Below, in pieces: positions 1-9,445 of a DNA stretch of 64,000 bases. The notes beneath the pieces were generated by a model, which had not been told where the DNA came from, did not search any database, and saw only the letters and a list, made by a program, of their open reading frames with translations. The translations under genes were made by a program, and so were the position numbers. The first letter of the stretch is position 1, and each line of letters starts with the position of its first letter. Where the stretch lies: contig NZ_CP104558.1 of NCBI RefSeq assembly GCF_025398035.1, forward strand, positions 1,984,001-2,048,000, given 5' to 3'. Origin of the DNA: Rossellomorea vietnamensis (GTDB lineage Bacteria; Bacillota; Bacilli; Bacillales; Bacillaceae_B).

Positions 1-226
1 TGCATTTCATTTCCAAGAAATGTAATCACGACATTAATCACAAATTCTTTCTGTCCCCGAATATTAACGAGCGTATCCTTTTCCGGCCCTTCCCTCTCTC
101 CCACACCTGGTCCAACAGAAATCGAGAGCATAGGCGGATTCCTCGACGCCACCGAAAAAAAGCTGAACGGCGCAAGATTCAATTCTCCCGATTCGGATAT
201 GGTGGACACCCATGCGATGGAAAAAC
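1..226 (-). pseudogene. Flavin reductase-like protein, 5'-truncated and cut by the window edge
   Basis: The minus strand reads as an open frame containing IAWVSTISESGELNLAPFS, then SVASRNPPMLSISVGPG and NIRGQKEFVINVV. This is the typical N-terminal core of flavin reductase-like FMN-binding proteins. The C-terminus lies outside the window. The 20-30 residues that should precede the core are missing: an inverted repeat sits there instead and brings an in-frame TAA just upstream. No start codon with a ribosome binding site is visible. The fragment lies directly downstream of the fructokinase gene and may once have been the last gene of that operon. The family call is fairly sure from the motif; the status as a broken gene is inference. 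Confidence 0.6.
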
Positions 227-278
227 GGTGCCTGACCCCCAGCACGCTAAAGCTTTACCATGCTGGGCATCAGGCACC
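227..278. repeat. Imperfect inverted repeat, GGTGCCTGACCCC type
   Basis: The arms are GGTGCCTGACCCCCAGCACG and a near-complementary TGCTGGGCATCAGGCACC around a short AT-rich loop. The element replaces the expected 5' end of the flavin reductase-like gene and could act as a terminator-like hairpin for the fructokinase transcript. It resembles the other short palindromic repeats of this window in style but carries the GGTGCC...GGCACC core. Confidence 0.7.
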
Positions 279-308
279 AATCTTTAGTTCAAGAATGTAT
301 AGTTATTA

Positions 309-1268
309 TCAATTAGAGGTCCGTCCCTCTAATGCTCTTATTGCGCTGATCGCCCCTATTTTTGTACAGACAGTAGCCCCCACGCGATTGCTGATTGAAA
401 TGACGTTCTTTAATTCTTCGAAATCCTCCAGGAGGGCTTTCGGATCTGGATAGTGATTGAATTGATGCAGTGTCGCTCCAACGAATGCGTCTCCTGCCCC
501 CGTTGAATCAATGGAAGGAACGGGAATGCTTGGGACGATACACGATTCTTTTCCATTTGAAACCAGTGTTCCATCCTTCCCTAGGGTGACGGCTACCGTA
601 TTGGCTCCCAGTCTATGAAAACGTTCGACTCCATCTGATAGATGGGCGAATCCAGAAATGATCTTACATTCCTCTTCGCTTACTTTGACGAAGTCTGCTT
701 GACTGATGCACTGTTCCGTCACCCCAATGAATTCCCCCTCTCTCCCTTTCCATAAGTCGCTTCGAAAGTTCGGATCGAAGGAGACGAACTTCCCTGCTTC
801 TTTAACCGTTTGGATAAAGGATACGTACGCGGAATTAAAGGGATCATCCAATAAAGCGGTAGCTGATCCGAAGTGAATGATGGAAGATTCCCTCCAGCTG
901 CTTTCATAAAGCTCTTCCTTGTTCAGATGGGCATCCGCCCCACGATTAAACACGAAATCTCTTTCCCCATCTTCTTTCAATGATACAAATGCCAGAGTCG
1001 TAGGATGATGCTCATCAAGAAGAATGGAAGAATCATCAATGGTAAGACCTTTCATAGTCTTTTTCAAAAAATGGCCGAAGGGGTCATTTCCTACCTTACT
1101 TAGGAACCTGGCGCGCCCCCCAAGTGTGGTAATGGTGGCACACACATTAGCCGGAGCCCCTCCTGCTTGCTTTGAAAAATGTTGTCCTTGAGCCAGGTCT
1201 GTATTGATATCAGTACAAAAGAAATCGATGAGCAGTTCACCGATGCACAGGATCGTGGATTCATTCAT
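309..1268 (-). CDS. Fructokinase-like PfkB/ribokinase-family sugar kinase
   Basis: The 319-residue protein has the usual length of the PfkB family. The N-terminal signature GGAPANVC binds the sugar region, and the C-terminal STGAGDAFVGA motif (about residues 252-262) carries the catalytic aspartate and anion hole. It would phosphorylate fructose, or a related hexose, with ATP in the cytoplasm. Its start codon lies 4 bp after the stop of the upstream GH32 gene, so the two are co-transcribed and probably translationally coupled. This fits release of fructose from fructans or sucrose followed by phosphorylation. The exact sugar is inferred from the neighbour; 2-keto-3-deoxygluconate kinase or another PfkB specificity cannot be excluded. 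Confidence 0.85.
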   Translation of the reverse strand: MNESTILCIGELLIDFFCTDINTDLAQGQHFSKQAGGAPANVCATITTLGGRARFLSKVGNDPFGHFLKKTMKGLTIDDSSILLDEHHPTTLAFVSLKEDGERDFVFNRGADAHLNKEELYESSWRESSIIHFGSATALLDDPFNSAYVSFIQTVKEAGKFVSFDPNFRSDLWKGREGEFIGVTEQCISQADFVKVSEEECKIISGFAHLSDGVERFHRLGANTVAVTLGKDGTLVSNGKESCIVPSIPVPSIDSTGAGDAFVGATLHQFNHYPDPKALLEDFEELKNVISISNRVGATVCTKIGAISAIRALEGRTSN

Positions 1269-1272
1269 ATGC

Positions 1273-2778
1273 TCATTCTTCCTTTCCCCAGATAGAGGAA
1301 AGCTCGGTAACCGAGAGCTCTTCTACCTTGGAAACACCTCCACGGGAAGTGAGGGAGAGGGTGGTATTCGTTCCCTTCGGAAAGATAAGATTCGTTAATA
1401 CTCCCCGTCCTCCCTGTGCGAATACTTCTAAGGAAGATGAGTCCAAGAATAACTGGAGGTTGAGCGTATCCTCCATTAATGCCACAGGACATTCGGAAAA
1501 TGCCGCAAAAGAATCCGAAAACGCGTGTTCTCCTGACTGAGTCCGATCGACCGTTAACAATTGGTTAATTCGATTGTACCGGATACTCGTTTTCTCATCG
1601 GATGAATGGTGGATAGTCAAACTGAACTCCTCTGCCTCTTTCAACGTTACAGCCAGATTCACTTCCACTAATTCATGATTCACATCCATTAAGGATGCTT
1701 CTTCCGTTACCTCTATTGCTTTAGTGACCTTTGATTCTTTTCTGATTCCGCTGATTTCGGATACAGGTTTTTGTAAAAGCTGAACACCATCTGCATTAGA
1801 AATCAAAGTCAATTCTCGAGGCAGCGTCATGGCTCCTCTCCACGTTTCAGTCGGAACCTGGTTTGCATATCTCCAGTTGTTCATCCATCCAAGACAGATG
1901 CGTCTTCCGTCCTTTTCAGGAATATCAGACCAACTTACTCCCGCATAATTGTCCCTTCCGTGATCAAGCCAGAGGAGGGTGTCCGCACCATGATGGTTGA
2001 TGAACGTCTTGCCGTCAAAGTCACCAACAAAGTACTGCGTTCTTGACCCTTCCTTGAAATCGGAATTGTCACCAATGCTCACCAACATCACCCATTTCAC
2101 ATAATCGGGATTTCCGTCGACCATAAGTGGAAACAGATCCGGGCATTCCCATACTCCGGAATGGGCTCCTTCTTCCTGGCCGAATTCACTGGCGAACTCC
2201 CAGTCGATCAAATTAGGTGACGTATAAATGGTAATCGTCTGACCCGTCGCAAGCACCATGATCCAACGTCCAGATCCGTCATGCCAAAATACTTTGGGGT
2301 CCCGGTAATCGGTAATGTCTTCATCTGATAGGACAGGATTCCCCTCATATTTCTCCCACGTCCTGCCATGATCAAAACTATAGGCCAGACTTTGCCTCTG
2401 TCTTGGACGATCGGAATCCGGATATGTGCCCGCACTTGTATAAATGGCGACGAGCCCCCCATTCCCCTCTTCAAAAAAACCCGATGTATTCTTCCAATCC
2501 ACCACGGCGCTTCCAGAGAAAATAGCCCCATGCTCATCGGGATAAAGAGCGATCGGCAGCTCCTCCCAATGGATCAAATCACGACTCACCGCATGCCCCC
2601 AGTGCATCGGTCCCCATGTGGTCCCCTGTGGATGATATTGAAAGAAGAGATGATATTCCCCTTTGAAATAGACCATCCCATTCGGATCATTCAGCCACTT
2701 TTCCTTCGGGGAAAAATGAAATTGTGGACGATAGGTTTCTGAATATAGGCTCATTTTTTCTTGATAATGATTCGTCAT
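1273..2778 (-). CDS. GH32 fructan/sucrose hydrolase (levanase or sucrose-6-phosphate hydrolase type)
   Basis: This is a glycoside hydrolase family 32 protein. The three catalytic blocks are visible: WLNDPNG with the nucleophile Asp near the N-terminus, YRDPKV with the transition-state stabiliser, and WECPDLF with the acid/base Glu. A beta-sandwich domain follows, ending near LEVFAQGGRGVLTNLIF. The start at 2778 (MTNHYQEK) is chosen because AAAGGAG lies at the right distance; an upstream in-frame ATG lacks such a site. There is no signal peptide, so it probably acts inside the cell on imported short fructans, sucrose or their phosphates. With ABC-type import and no PTS gene nearby, unphosphorylated fructo-oligosaccharide is the likeliest substrate. 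Confidence 0.9.
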   Translation of the reverse strand: MTNHYQEKMSLYSETYRPQFHFSPKEKWLNDPNGMVYFKGEYHLFFQYHPQGTTWGPMHWGHAVSRDLIHWEELPIALYPDEHGAIFSGSAVVDWKNTSGFFEEGNGGLVAIYTSAGTYPDSDRPRQRQSLAYSFDHGRTWEKYEGNPVLSDEDITDYRDPKVFWHDGSGRWIMVLATGQTITIYTSPNLIDWEFASEFGQEEGAHSGVWECPDLFPLMVDGNPDYVKWVMLVSIGDNSDFKEGSRTQYFVGDFDGKTFINHHGADTLLWLDHGRDNYAGVSWSDIPEKDGRRICLGWMNNWRYANQVPTETWRGAMTLPRELTLISNADGVQLLQKPVSEISGIRKESKVTKAIEVTEEASLMDVNHELVEVNLAVTLKEAEEFSLTIHHSSDEKTSIRYNRINQLLTVDRTQSGEHAFSDSFAAFSECPVALMEDTLNLQLFLDSSSLEVFAQGGRGVLTNLIFPKGTNTTLSLTSRGGVSKVEELSVTELSSIWGKEE

Positions 2779-2802
2779 ATGGATTCTCCTTTTGCATTTG
2801 AA

Positions 2803-2835
2803 AGGCTGCACGATTGCCTGGGCAAGGTACAGCCT
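2803..2835 (-). other. Intercistronic hairpin between binding-protein gene and GH32 gene
   Basis: AGGCTG pairs with CAGCCT and TTGCC with GGCAA around a short loop on the minus-strand transcript. There is no U-run, so it more likely marks RNA processing or 3' stability of the abundant binding-protein mRNA than full termination. Confidence 0.4.
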
Positions 2836-2843
2836 GAATGTAA

Positions 2844-4457
2844 TTATGATTGGTTACGGTCATATCCATCCTGCTTGATTTTCAGCCACTCTTGTAACCC
2901 AAGGCGATCGAGTTCTTTCAAATAATCCGCCCATTCTTCATCAGCTTTCCCGTTGGTGATCCATTCCGCCTTTTTACGCTGGACATAAGCAAGTAAGTCA
3001 GTCTCGATCTTCGAAAGCTTATCTAACTCTTCAAGGGAGAAGAATACTTTTGGATAGATATTTTCTGCCTTCATATCCGGTACCATGACATCCTTCATGA
3101 GTCCCAGTCTCCAAGCAGCATCATCCGGTTTTGTCGTCACGGTTCCATAGTATTCGTCCAGTATTGCCAGTGGACCGCCGACGGATGTTTTTTCCCTGAG
3201 CTCAACAGGGGCCGTTCCTTCTAATGGAAGGTGTTTTAATGAATTGCTTGCACTATCCATTTCGAAGATGTTCTGCTGTTTGTCATCCCCATATGTTCCC
3301 CAGTTATTTTGAACCGATTGAAGCGGGTTATAGAATTGATCGATCCACTTCGCCGTCAGTTCAAGGTTCTCGTTCGCACTCGTGATGACCATTCTGTTCC
3401 GGTCAAATCCCATACCGTTCGTTCTTGCCACATTCTTCGTTCCATCAGGTCCTTCAAGGGCCGGCATGAGGTCGTATCGATCGTTCATACCCGTGATATT
3501 GGCTTTATCCCATGTGAAGTACATGCCGTAGCGTCCTTCTTTCCCTTTCGACAGGTAGGTGTTCCAATCCTGTTCAAACGCTTCTACGTCAATCAAATCT
3601 TCTTTATATAATTCATTCAAATAATTGATGGCATCCTTATACCCTTCGTCGGCTGCCGTCAGCTTCACTTCGCCGTCGTTGGTGACAACCGTGTGATCCC
3701 AGTTCTCACCGAGTCCGAATGAACCGAACAAGAAGGACACATCTTCACCTCCATGGTTGATGATGAAAGACATCGGGATTTCATCTGCCTCTCCATTCCC
3801 GTTAGGATCCTGTGTCTTAAATGCTTTCAGGACTTCTTTAAGTTCATCGGTTGTTTTCGGCATCTCAAGCCCCAGTTTATTCAGCCATTCGACATTGATC
3901 CAAGGGAAGTCATCAACAGAGTGGATGCTTACCTTCCCTGAACCAAGCTCTTCAATCCAAGGAAAGGAATAAATATGTCCATCCGGTGCCGTCATCATCG
4001 AACGATATTCAGGCGCAGCGTCCAAGACCTTTTTCAGGTTGGGCATATGCTCATCAATCAGATCCTCAACAGGAACGATCGCCCCATCCTTCGCAAGCTT
4101 CAACAGCTCATAGTCACTGTATCCCGCATTCATGATCGCGTCTGGAAGCTCGCCGCTCGCGACAGCCAGATTCCGTTTTTCATTGAAGGTTTCCCCTGCT
4201 GTATAATTGGTCCAGTCGATCTTCACTCCTGTTTCTTCCTGGAGCCTTTTGAAGATCAGCTTTTCATTTGGATCATCTGGAGCAAGTGGTGAGCTCGATG
4301 TCATCATCTTAAGCGTCACTTGTTCCTCCAGCGGAAACTTGACATTTTCCAATTCATAATTCTCAGAAGAAGCACTTTCACTGTTGTTGCTGCATCCTGC
4401 TGCAAGCAGCATGCCTGACATTAGAATCGCCGACATTGTCTTTGTCTTTTTCCCCAT
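2844..4457 (-). CDS. LplA/LipO-type extracellular sugar-binding lipoprotein
   Basis: The 537-residue protein begins with a lipoprotein signal peptide ending in the lipobox LLAAGC (Cys22), followed by a low-complexity Ser/Asn linker. Its length and its two-permease context match the large LplA-type solute-binding proteins of Bacillaceae (500-550 residues), which pair with LplB/LplC-type permeases. It would sit on the outer face of the membrane and deliver a complex sugar to the two permeases encoded just upstream. No ATPase gene is in the locus, as is usual for this class, which shares an MsmX-like ATPase encoded elsewhere. A fructo-oligosaccharide substrate is inferred from the GH32 gene. Confidence 0.8.
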   Translation of the reverse strand: MGKKTKTMSAILMSGMLLAAGCSNNSESASSENYELENVKFPLEEQVTLKMMTSSSPLAPDDPNEKLIFKRLQEETGVKIDWTNYTAGETFNEKRNLAVASGELPDAIMNAGYSDYELLKLAKDGAIVPVEDLIDEHMPNLKKVLDAAPEYRSMMTAPDGHIYSFPWIEELGSGKVSIHSVDDFPWINVEWLNKLGLEMPKTTDELKEVLKAFKTQDPNGNGEADEIPMSFIINHGGEDVSFLFGSFGLGENWDHTVVTNDGEVKLTAADEGYKDAINYLNELYKEDLIDVEAFEQDWNTYLSKGKEGRYGMYFTWDKANITGMNDRYDLMPALEGPDGTKNVARTNGMGFDRNRMVITSANENLELTAKWIDQFYNPLQSVQNNWGTYGDDKQQNIFEMDSASNSLKHLPLEGTAPVELREKTSVGGPLAILDEYYGTVTTKPDDAAWRLGLMKDVMVPDMKAENIYPKVFFSLEELDKLSKIETDLLAYVQRKKAEWITNGKADEEWADYLKELDRLGLQEWLKIKQDGYDRNQS

Positions 4458-4485
4458 TGTTAAACCCCCATTGATAAAAAATAGA

Positions 4486-5364
4486 TTATTTTAAAGATCC
4501 CACCATAACACCTTTTTCAAAGTATTTCTGGAAGAATGGATACATAATGATCAGCGGCAAGCTCGCTAATACGATGGATGAATACTTGATCATCTCTGAA
4601 ATCCTTTGCAGTTCAGCAGCTGCCTGTTGATCCGCGATCATCCCCGGTTGGACCTCATTCTGGATCAGAATCGATCGCAGGACCAGCTGTAACGGGTACA
4701 AATCCCGGTCTTCCAGGTAGATCATCGCATCGAAATATGAATTCCATTGTGCGATGAACGCATAGAGCGCAATGACAAAAATAATCGGTTTTGATAATGG
4801 AAAGACGATGTTCAAGAAAATCTTGAACTCCGAAGCCCCGTCGATCCGTGCAGCTTCCTTCAACTCATTCGGAATCGATTTGAAATACGTTCTTGCAAGG
4901 ATAATGAACCAAACATTGATGGCATTGGGAAGGATGATCGCCCAGATCGTGTTCAGCATCCCTAAGTCCTTCACCACCATATACGTCGGGATCAACCCTC
5001 CATTGAAGAACATCGTGATGAGAAAGAACACCATGATGAACTTTCGTCCGACAAGCCCTTCAGCCGAGAGGGAATAGCCGGCAAAGATGCAGACACTCAC
5101 GGTGATGAGGGTGAACCCGACAGAATAGAGAATCGAGTTGATGAATCCTTTGACGATGGTACCATCTTCGAAGATTCGTTTATATCCCTCGAGCGTCCAA
5201 TCGGAACCGCTGATGAGTAATCCTTTTTTCACGAGAACATTCGGCTCAAGAACCGAAGATAGTAGAACGTAAATCAAAGGGAACAGAACGATGATCACGA
5301 TTCCCCCAAGCAGGATTTTGTTAATGAAAAGAATGAGTTTATCACTCCTGGTGTATTGGTACAT
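4486..5364 (-). CDS. LplC-type ABC sugar transporter permease
   Basis: A 292-residue hydrophobic protein with about six transmembrane segments. It carries the EAA-type loop NELKEAARIDGASEFKIFLN, the site where the ATPase docks, and the typical C-terminal end FQKYFEKGVMVGSLK of this family. It begins after a good AAGGGGG ribosome binding site and lies 15 bp downstream of the partner permease. With that partner it forms the membrane channel for the sugar handed over by the lipoprotein encoded downstream. Confidence 0.88.
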   Translation of the reverse strand: MYQYTRSDKLILFINKILLGGIVIIVLFPLIYVLLSSVLEPNVLVKKGLLISGSDWTLEGYKRIFEDGTIVKGFINSILYSVGFTLITVSVCIFAGYSLSAEGLVGRKFIMVFFLITMFFNGGLIPTYMVVKDLGMLNTIWAIILPNAINVWFIILARTYFKSIPNELKEAARIDGASEFKIFLNIVFPLSKPIIFVIALYAFIAQWNSYFDAMIYLEDRDLYPLQLVLRSILIQNEVQPGMIADQQAAAELQRISEMIKYSSIVLASLPLIIMYPFFQKYFEKGVMVGSLK

Positions 5365-5379
5365 CTCGTTTCCCCCTTT

Positions 5380-6345
5380 CTATAAAAGACCTTCGCCTTC
5401 GTTTAATTTCTTGACCACACGGTTGACGAAAACCAATAAGATGACATTGATGACGGCATTGAACAATCCTACTGCCGTGGCGAATGAATAGTCACCAGCC
5501 TGCAGCCCCCGCTTGTATACATAGGTCGAAATGATTTCGGAGGTTGGAAGGTTCATAGATGTCTGTAACAGATAGGCTTTCTCAAATCCAATCGCCATGA
5601 TGCCCCCTGCAGCCAGGATGAACAGGACCGCCATGACAGGCTTTAGTGTCGGAAGATCGATGTGCCAGATACGCTGCAGCAGGGACGCCCCATCTACGGT
5701 TGCTGCATCGTGGAGCTGGGGATCCACATTGGCGAGTGCTGCCACATAGATGATCGATGCCCACCCTGCACCTTGCCAAATCCCTGACCAGATATAGATG
5801 CTTCTGAAGGCATCGGGATCAGACATGAACGAAATCGGCTTATCCGTAAATACCGACAGCATCGCATTAATGGGGCCGGTAGGTGATAGGAAGAGAAAGA
5901 TCATCCCCGAGATGACGACGACCGAGATGAAATGCGGTGCATACAGGATGAGTTGTACATTTTTCTTTACTCCTGCTTTTCGGAGCTGATTCAGCATGAG
6001 TGCAAGGATGATGGGAATCGGAAATCCGATCAGTAGCTCGAAGGAACTTAATTTCAACGTATTGATCAGGATATCCATGAAATTCGGAGACGATAGAAAG
6101 TCCGAGAAGTGCTTCAACCCCACCCATTCACTGCCATTGATCCCCCTGATGGGACTGAAATCCTTAAAGGCGATGGATGCGCCATACATGGGAACATATT
6201 TGAAAATGATCGTAAGAATGATGGCCGGTGTAAGAAACAAATAGAGAATATAGTTTTTCTTCATATAATGGAGCTTTGATTTGAGTTTCGAATCTTTCTG
6301 TGTTTCTGTTATGACTGGTGTATCTGCCTTCGCAAGTTCTTGCAA
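5380..6345 (-). CDS. LplB-type ABC sugar transporter permease
   Basis: A 321-residue membrane protein with an N-terminal cytoplasmic stretch, a first transmembrane helix (YILYLFLTPAIILTIIF) and the PMYGASIAFKDFSP motif usual for LplB/YteP-type permeases. The EAA-like loop reads DPQLHDAATVDGASLLQRIW. The start is a TTG preceded by AAAGGGGG at about 8 nt. It is the first gene of the permease-binding protein-GH32-fructokinase transcription unit, which begins after a terminator and a cre-like site. Confidence 0.87.
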   Translation of the reverse strand: MQELAKADTPVITETQKDSKLKSKLHYMKKNYILYLFLTPAIILTIIFKYVPMYGASIAFKDFSPIRGINGSEWVGLKHFSDFLSSPNFMDILINTLKLSSFELLIGFPIPIILALMLNQLRKAGVKKNVQLILYAPHFISVVVISGMIFLFLSPTGPINAMLSVFTDKPISFMSDPDAFRSIYIWSGIWQGAGWASIIYVAALANVDPQLHDAATVDGASLLQRIWHIDLPTLKPVMAVLFILAAGGIMAIGFEKAYLLQTSMNLPTSEIISTYVYKRGLQAGDYSFATAVGLFNAVINVILLVFVNRVVKKLNEGEGLL

Positions 6346-6427
6346 TCGTTTGACCCCCTTTATAAAAAATCAAGTTGTGTGTAATACCATGACCTGCCTG
6401 TTGAGTTCACTTTACTAGAATCCCAAA

Positions 6428-6443
6428 ATGAAAACGTTTACTA
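6428..6443. promoter_or_regulatory. cre-like catabolite-control (CcpA) site
   Basis: ATGAAAACGTTTACTA matches the CcpA operator consensus WTGNAARCGNWWWCAW except for one position near the end. It lies about 85 bp upstream of the first permease gene. Carbon-catabolite repression of the sugar operon is therefore likely; the CcpA role itself is inferred. Confidence 0.65.
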
Positions 6444-6483
6444 TTTTCGGAAGCAATAGTTTAAATATTTTGGAAGTTCACGG

Positions 6484-6517
6484 CAAACAAAAAAACCTCC
6501 GGCGTCTGCCAAAGGTT
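6484..6517 (-). terminator. Rho-independent terminator after the anchored binding-protein gene
   Basis: AACCTTTGGC and GCCGGAGGTT form a GC-rich stem on the minus strand, followed by TTTTTTTGTTT. It begins right after the stop codon at 6519 and separates the regulator operon from the transport/hydrolase operon. Confidence 0.85.
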
Positions 6518-6518
6518 T

Positions 6519-7856
6519 CTACTTTAAATCATTCAGTTCTTCATTAATCGTTCTTACCGCCTTATCTGCTGACGTTTTGACATCTTTCCCTCCGATCCCC
6601 ACGTCTTCAAATAACGTTTTGACCGCTTCACTCACGACAGGATAAGCAGGGGTAATCGGTCGATTCCTTGAGTTCTTTTGTGCCTGTTCCACAAAAATAT
6701 TCTTAGGGTACTCATTGAATTCAGGAAAGGCTTCGGCAACAGAATATCGCGCAGGAACATCACCGGTGATCTCCACATACTTCTTTGCCCCTTCAAAGCT
6801 GGTGACATATCGGACGAACTCCCATGCTTCATCGGGATAGTCGGTTTCAGACGATATACCGAGGGACCAACCTCCGTTTGGAACCGCCTGTTCGCTCCCT
6901 TTTGGCAGGGCGGTAATCCCGAAGTCCTCACCCAGTCGGAAATCAGGATTCATACTACTGAGACTCTCCACCATCCAGGAACCGAGGACGGTCATGCCGA
7001 GCTTATCGGTCTCCAAGGCCTCCTCGGGGAGTTCGACCTTGGCCACCCGGTGTTTCTGATAGAGATCCTGATAAAACTGCAGGGCTCTCAGGGAAGATGG
7101 AGAGTTCAAATATCCACTCGCTGTCTGATTGTCCGGATCCAGGACATCTCCTCCAAATTGCCAAAGGATAGGCATCTTGAAGTAGGAAGGTGACTCCCCA
7201 TCCGGGAATCCTTGAGCGGGGTCGATCCCCGTGATGTCAGGTGATAAAGCAGAGATTTTCTTAGCTGCCTCGAGAACCTCCTCCCAAGTCAACGGGTCAT
7301 GTGGATTTTTGGAAGGGAGGGGTACCCCTGCTTTTTCGAACAAATGGATATTATAAAAAAGGCCGACACTCGACTCTGCAATAGGTGATAAATAGATTTT
7401 ATTCTCGTATGTGATCCCCTTCAACGTAGGGGCTGCGAGATCCTCGATATGACCTTCTTGTTTCATATAATCGTCCAGGGACATCAATCCACCCGCACTG
7501 GCATAAAGGGCGAGAGTAGGCGTATCGATCGTCAAGATATCAGGTGGATCACCCGCTGCCATTTCGGTTCTTAGTTTCAACTCATAATCACCATATGGTA
7601 CAGGAATCATCTTCACTTCGATCGTAGGATGCTCCCTATTAAAGTCAGCCACCAGCTCTTCATACGCCTGATTTTCAAGTTCTGTCCCTTTGTTTCTCCA
7701 GAATGTCAGGTGGATTTTGGCTTGTTCATCTTGTATTTCACCAGCCTTATCCCTGCTGCTTTCCTTGAAGGAGGTGAACGAGAAGATGCTGTAAATGCCG
7801 GCTATCAACATGAGTAGCGCAGCGAGAACATAGATAATGGGCAATTTATACTTCAT
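6519..7856 (-). CDS. Membrane-anchored family 1 sugar-binding protein linked to the two-component system
   Basis: A 445-residue protein whose N-terminus has one transmembrane helix (residues about 6-30) with no lipobox and no obvious signal-peptidase site. An extracellular MalE/UgpB-like binding fold follows, with IHLTFWRNKG, PYGDYELKLRTEMAAGDPPD and a C-terminal NGGWSLGISS region. It overlaps the response-regulator gene by 4 bp (ATGA) and is cut off from the permease operon by a terminator. This placement suggests it presents the sugar signal to the histidine kinase rather than serving transport, though a second transport role is possible. The family call is firm; the sensor role is inference. 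Confidence 0.78.
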   Translation of the reverse strand: MKYKLPIIYVLAALLMLIAGIYSIFSFTSFKESSRDKAGEIQDEQAKIHLTFWRNKGTELENQAYEELVADFNREHPTIEVKMIPVPYGDYELKLRTEMAAGDPPDILTIDTPTLALYASAGGLMSLDDYMKQEGHIEDLAAPTLKGITYENKIYLSPIAESSVGLFYNIHLFEKAGVPLPSKNPHDPLTWEEVLEAAKKISALSPDITGIDPAQGFPDGESPSYFKMPILWQFGGDVLDPDNQTASGYLNSPSSLRALQFYQDLYQKHRVAKVELPEEALETDKLGMTVLGSWMVESLSSMNPDFRLGEDFGITALPKGSEQAVPNGGWSLGISSETDYPDEAWEFVRYVTSFEGAKKYVEITGDVPARYSVAEAFPEFNEYPKNIFVEQAQKNSRNRPITPAYPVVSEAVKTLFEDVGIGGKDVKTSADKAVRTINEELNDLK

Positions 7857-9445
7857 CGTGCCTCCCCCTTATCCTCTGTCATGGATTTCCGGTAATCCAG
7901 TGGTTTCTGCCCAAATCGCTTTTTGAACACCGTACTGAAATATCCGGAATTGGAATAGCCGACAAGGTGGGCAATTTCGATGACCTTTAACTGCTCATCC
8001 ATCAACAGGGAACGGGCTTTTTCCATTCGTAGGTTGACGAGATAATCACTAAAATTCTGTCCTATCAGTTCTTTGAACATCTCCGATAAATAGGCGGAGT
8101 TGATATGGAATTGATCAGCAAGGGAGGTGAGTGAAATTTCATTGGTGTAATGCCTGTCCATATACCGCCTTACATTCTCCACGATGGCAATGCCATTAGA
8201 GGAATGGCGGGTTTCACTCACCTTTTCCGCAATCACTCTTGCAAGGTCCAGCAGTTCTCCTTTAACCCGGTCACGGGAAGTCAGTTCCCATATCCCCAGT
8301 TGACAATTCCACATCTTCTTCTTCAAATCATCGGTATATAGATCATATTTTCTTGCCATTGATCCAAGCATGAAGAGCACCCGGCTTGCTGCAAAAGAAT
8401 ACGACATCACTGATTGCCGGTCGCATTCAGCAAGAGTTATCAGAAGATGTTTTTTGAAGCTCTCGAAATCCCCCTGCTCCATACTGTTGGACAGCTTCCA
8501 CTCTGCATCCTCAGTGAACTCTGCAGTCTGTTTATTCGATGTCCCGTCGATGAGCTGGGACATGACATCAGCTGAACTTTGGCTCCAGGAAAGAAGGGCC
8601 GAAATATATCCGTTCTTTAATTGTGACAAACCCCTGACCACTTTCCCCAGTCCGATGACCGTTTCAAGATTGAGATAGGCTCTGACATTCTTTTGCAGCT
8701 CCTGAACAAAGGGAGGGACTTGATCTCCCCCTGAATGATGATGACATAGAAAATGAATCATATTCGGATAACTCGTGTCATAGAAGGACATGATGCCTTC
8801 ATGCTTATAGGATAATTCTCTGCACAACATCTTGAACGGCAGAAACAAATCCCTCACTTGTTCGGAGTCACTACTTCGAATCTCTACGGTAATGAACTGG
8901 ACGACCGTGTCCTCACCCACCAGCACATCAAGCTTCAGCTGACTCAGCCTCTCCTTGGAAATATTCTTCTCCGCCCATTCATCCTTCACCAAATGAAGAA
9001 GGTACTGCTCCCTCATTTCCTCGGCGTGGAATTGGTTCATTCTATCCGTTTCCATCCTTCTCTGCTTCTCCACTTCAATCTCGCCCTTACTTTTTCTAAG
9101 GGCAGCCGTCAATTCCTCGGGATCGACCGGTTTAAGCAGATAATCCTTTACTCCTTCGACCAAAGAGGAACGGACATACTCGAAATCTGCGTAACCCGAC
9201 AGGACGATTACCTTGATCTCCGGATACTTACCCGATAACGCTTTCACAAGTTGCATCCCGTCCATGACCGGCATCCTGACATCGGTCAGGACAAGATCAG
9301 GCATCACCTCTTCAATGACCTGTAACGCTTCCTTACCATTCGAGGCTTCACCGGCAATAAAGAAGCCTTCTTCTTCCCAATCCACTTTCCAATTCAACCC
9401 TCTTCGGATTTGAATCTCATCATCGACCAGAATCACTTTCAGCAT
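7853..9445 (-). CDS. YesN-type response regulator, receiver plus AraC-type DNA-binding domain
   Basis: The N-terminal receiver has the acidic pair VDDE, the phosphorylation site LTDVRMPVMDG, the switch region LSGYADFEYV and the lysine in DYLLKPVDP. A long middle region follows. The C-terminal 100 residues form two helix-turn-helix units of the AraC/XylS family (SLADQFHINSAYLSEMFKEL and IEIAHLVGYSNSGYFSTVFK). The start MLKVILVDDE at 9445 is preferred over an upstream in-frame start because GAGGGG lies 6 nt before it. It overlaps the kinase gene by 26 bp. It probably activates the sugar transport operon. Confidence 0.92.
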   Translation of the reverse strand: MLKVILVDDEIQIRRGLNWKVDWEEEGFFIAGEASNGKEALQVIEEVMPDLVLTDVRMPVMDGMQLVKALSGKYPEIKVIVLSGYADFEYVRSSLVEGVKDYLLKPVDPEELTAALRKSKGEIEVEKQRRMETDRMNQFHAEEMREQYLLHLVKDEWAEKNISKERLSQLKLDVLVGEDTVVQFITVEIRSSDSEQVRDLFLPFKMLCRELSYKHEGIMSFYDTSYPNMIHFLCHHHSGGDQVPPFVQELQKNVRAYLNLETVIGLGKVVRGLSQLKNGYISALLSWSQSSADVMSQLIDGTSNKQTAEFTEDAEWKLSNSMEQGDFESFKKHLLITLAECDRQSVMSYSFAASRVLFMLGSMARKYDLYTDDLKKKMWNCQLGIWELTSRDRVKGELLDLARVIAEKVSETRHSSNGIAIVENVRRYMDRHYTNEISLTSLADQFHINSAYLSEMFKELIGQNFSDYLVNLRMEKARSLLMDEQLKVIEIAHLVGYSNSGYFSTVFKKRFGQKPLDYRKSMTEDKGEAR

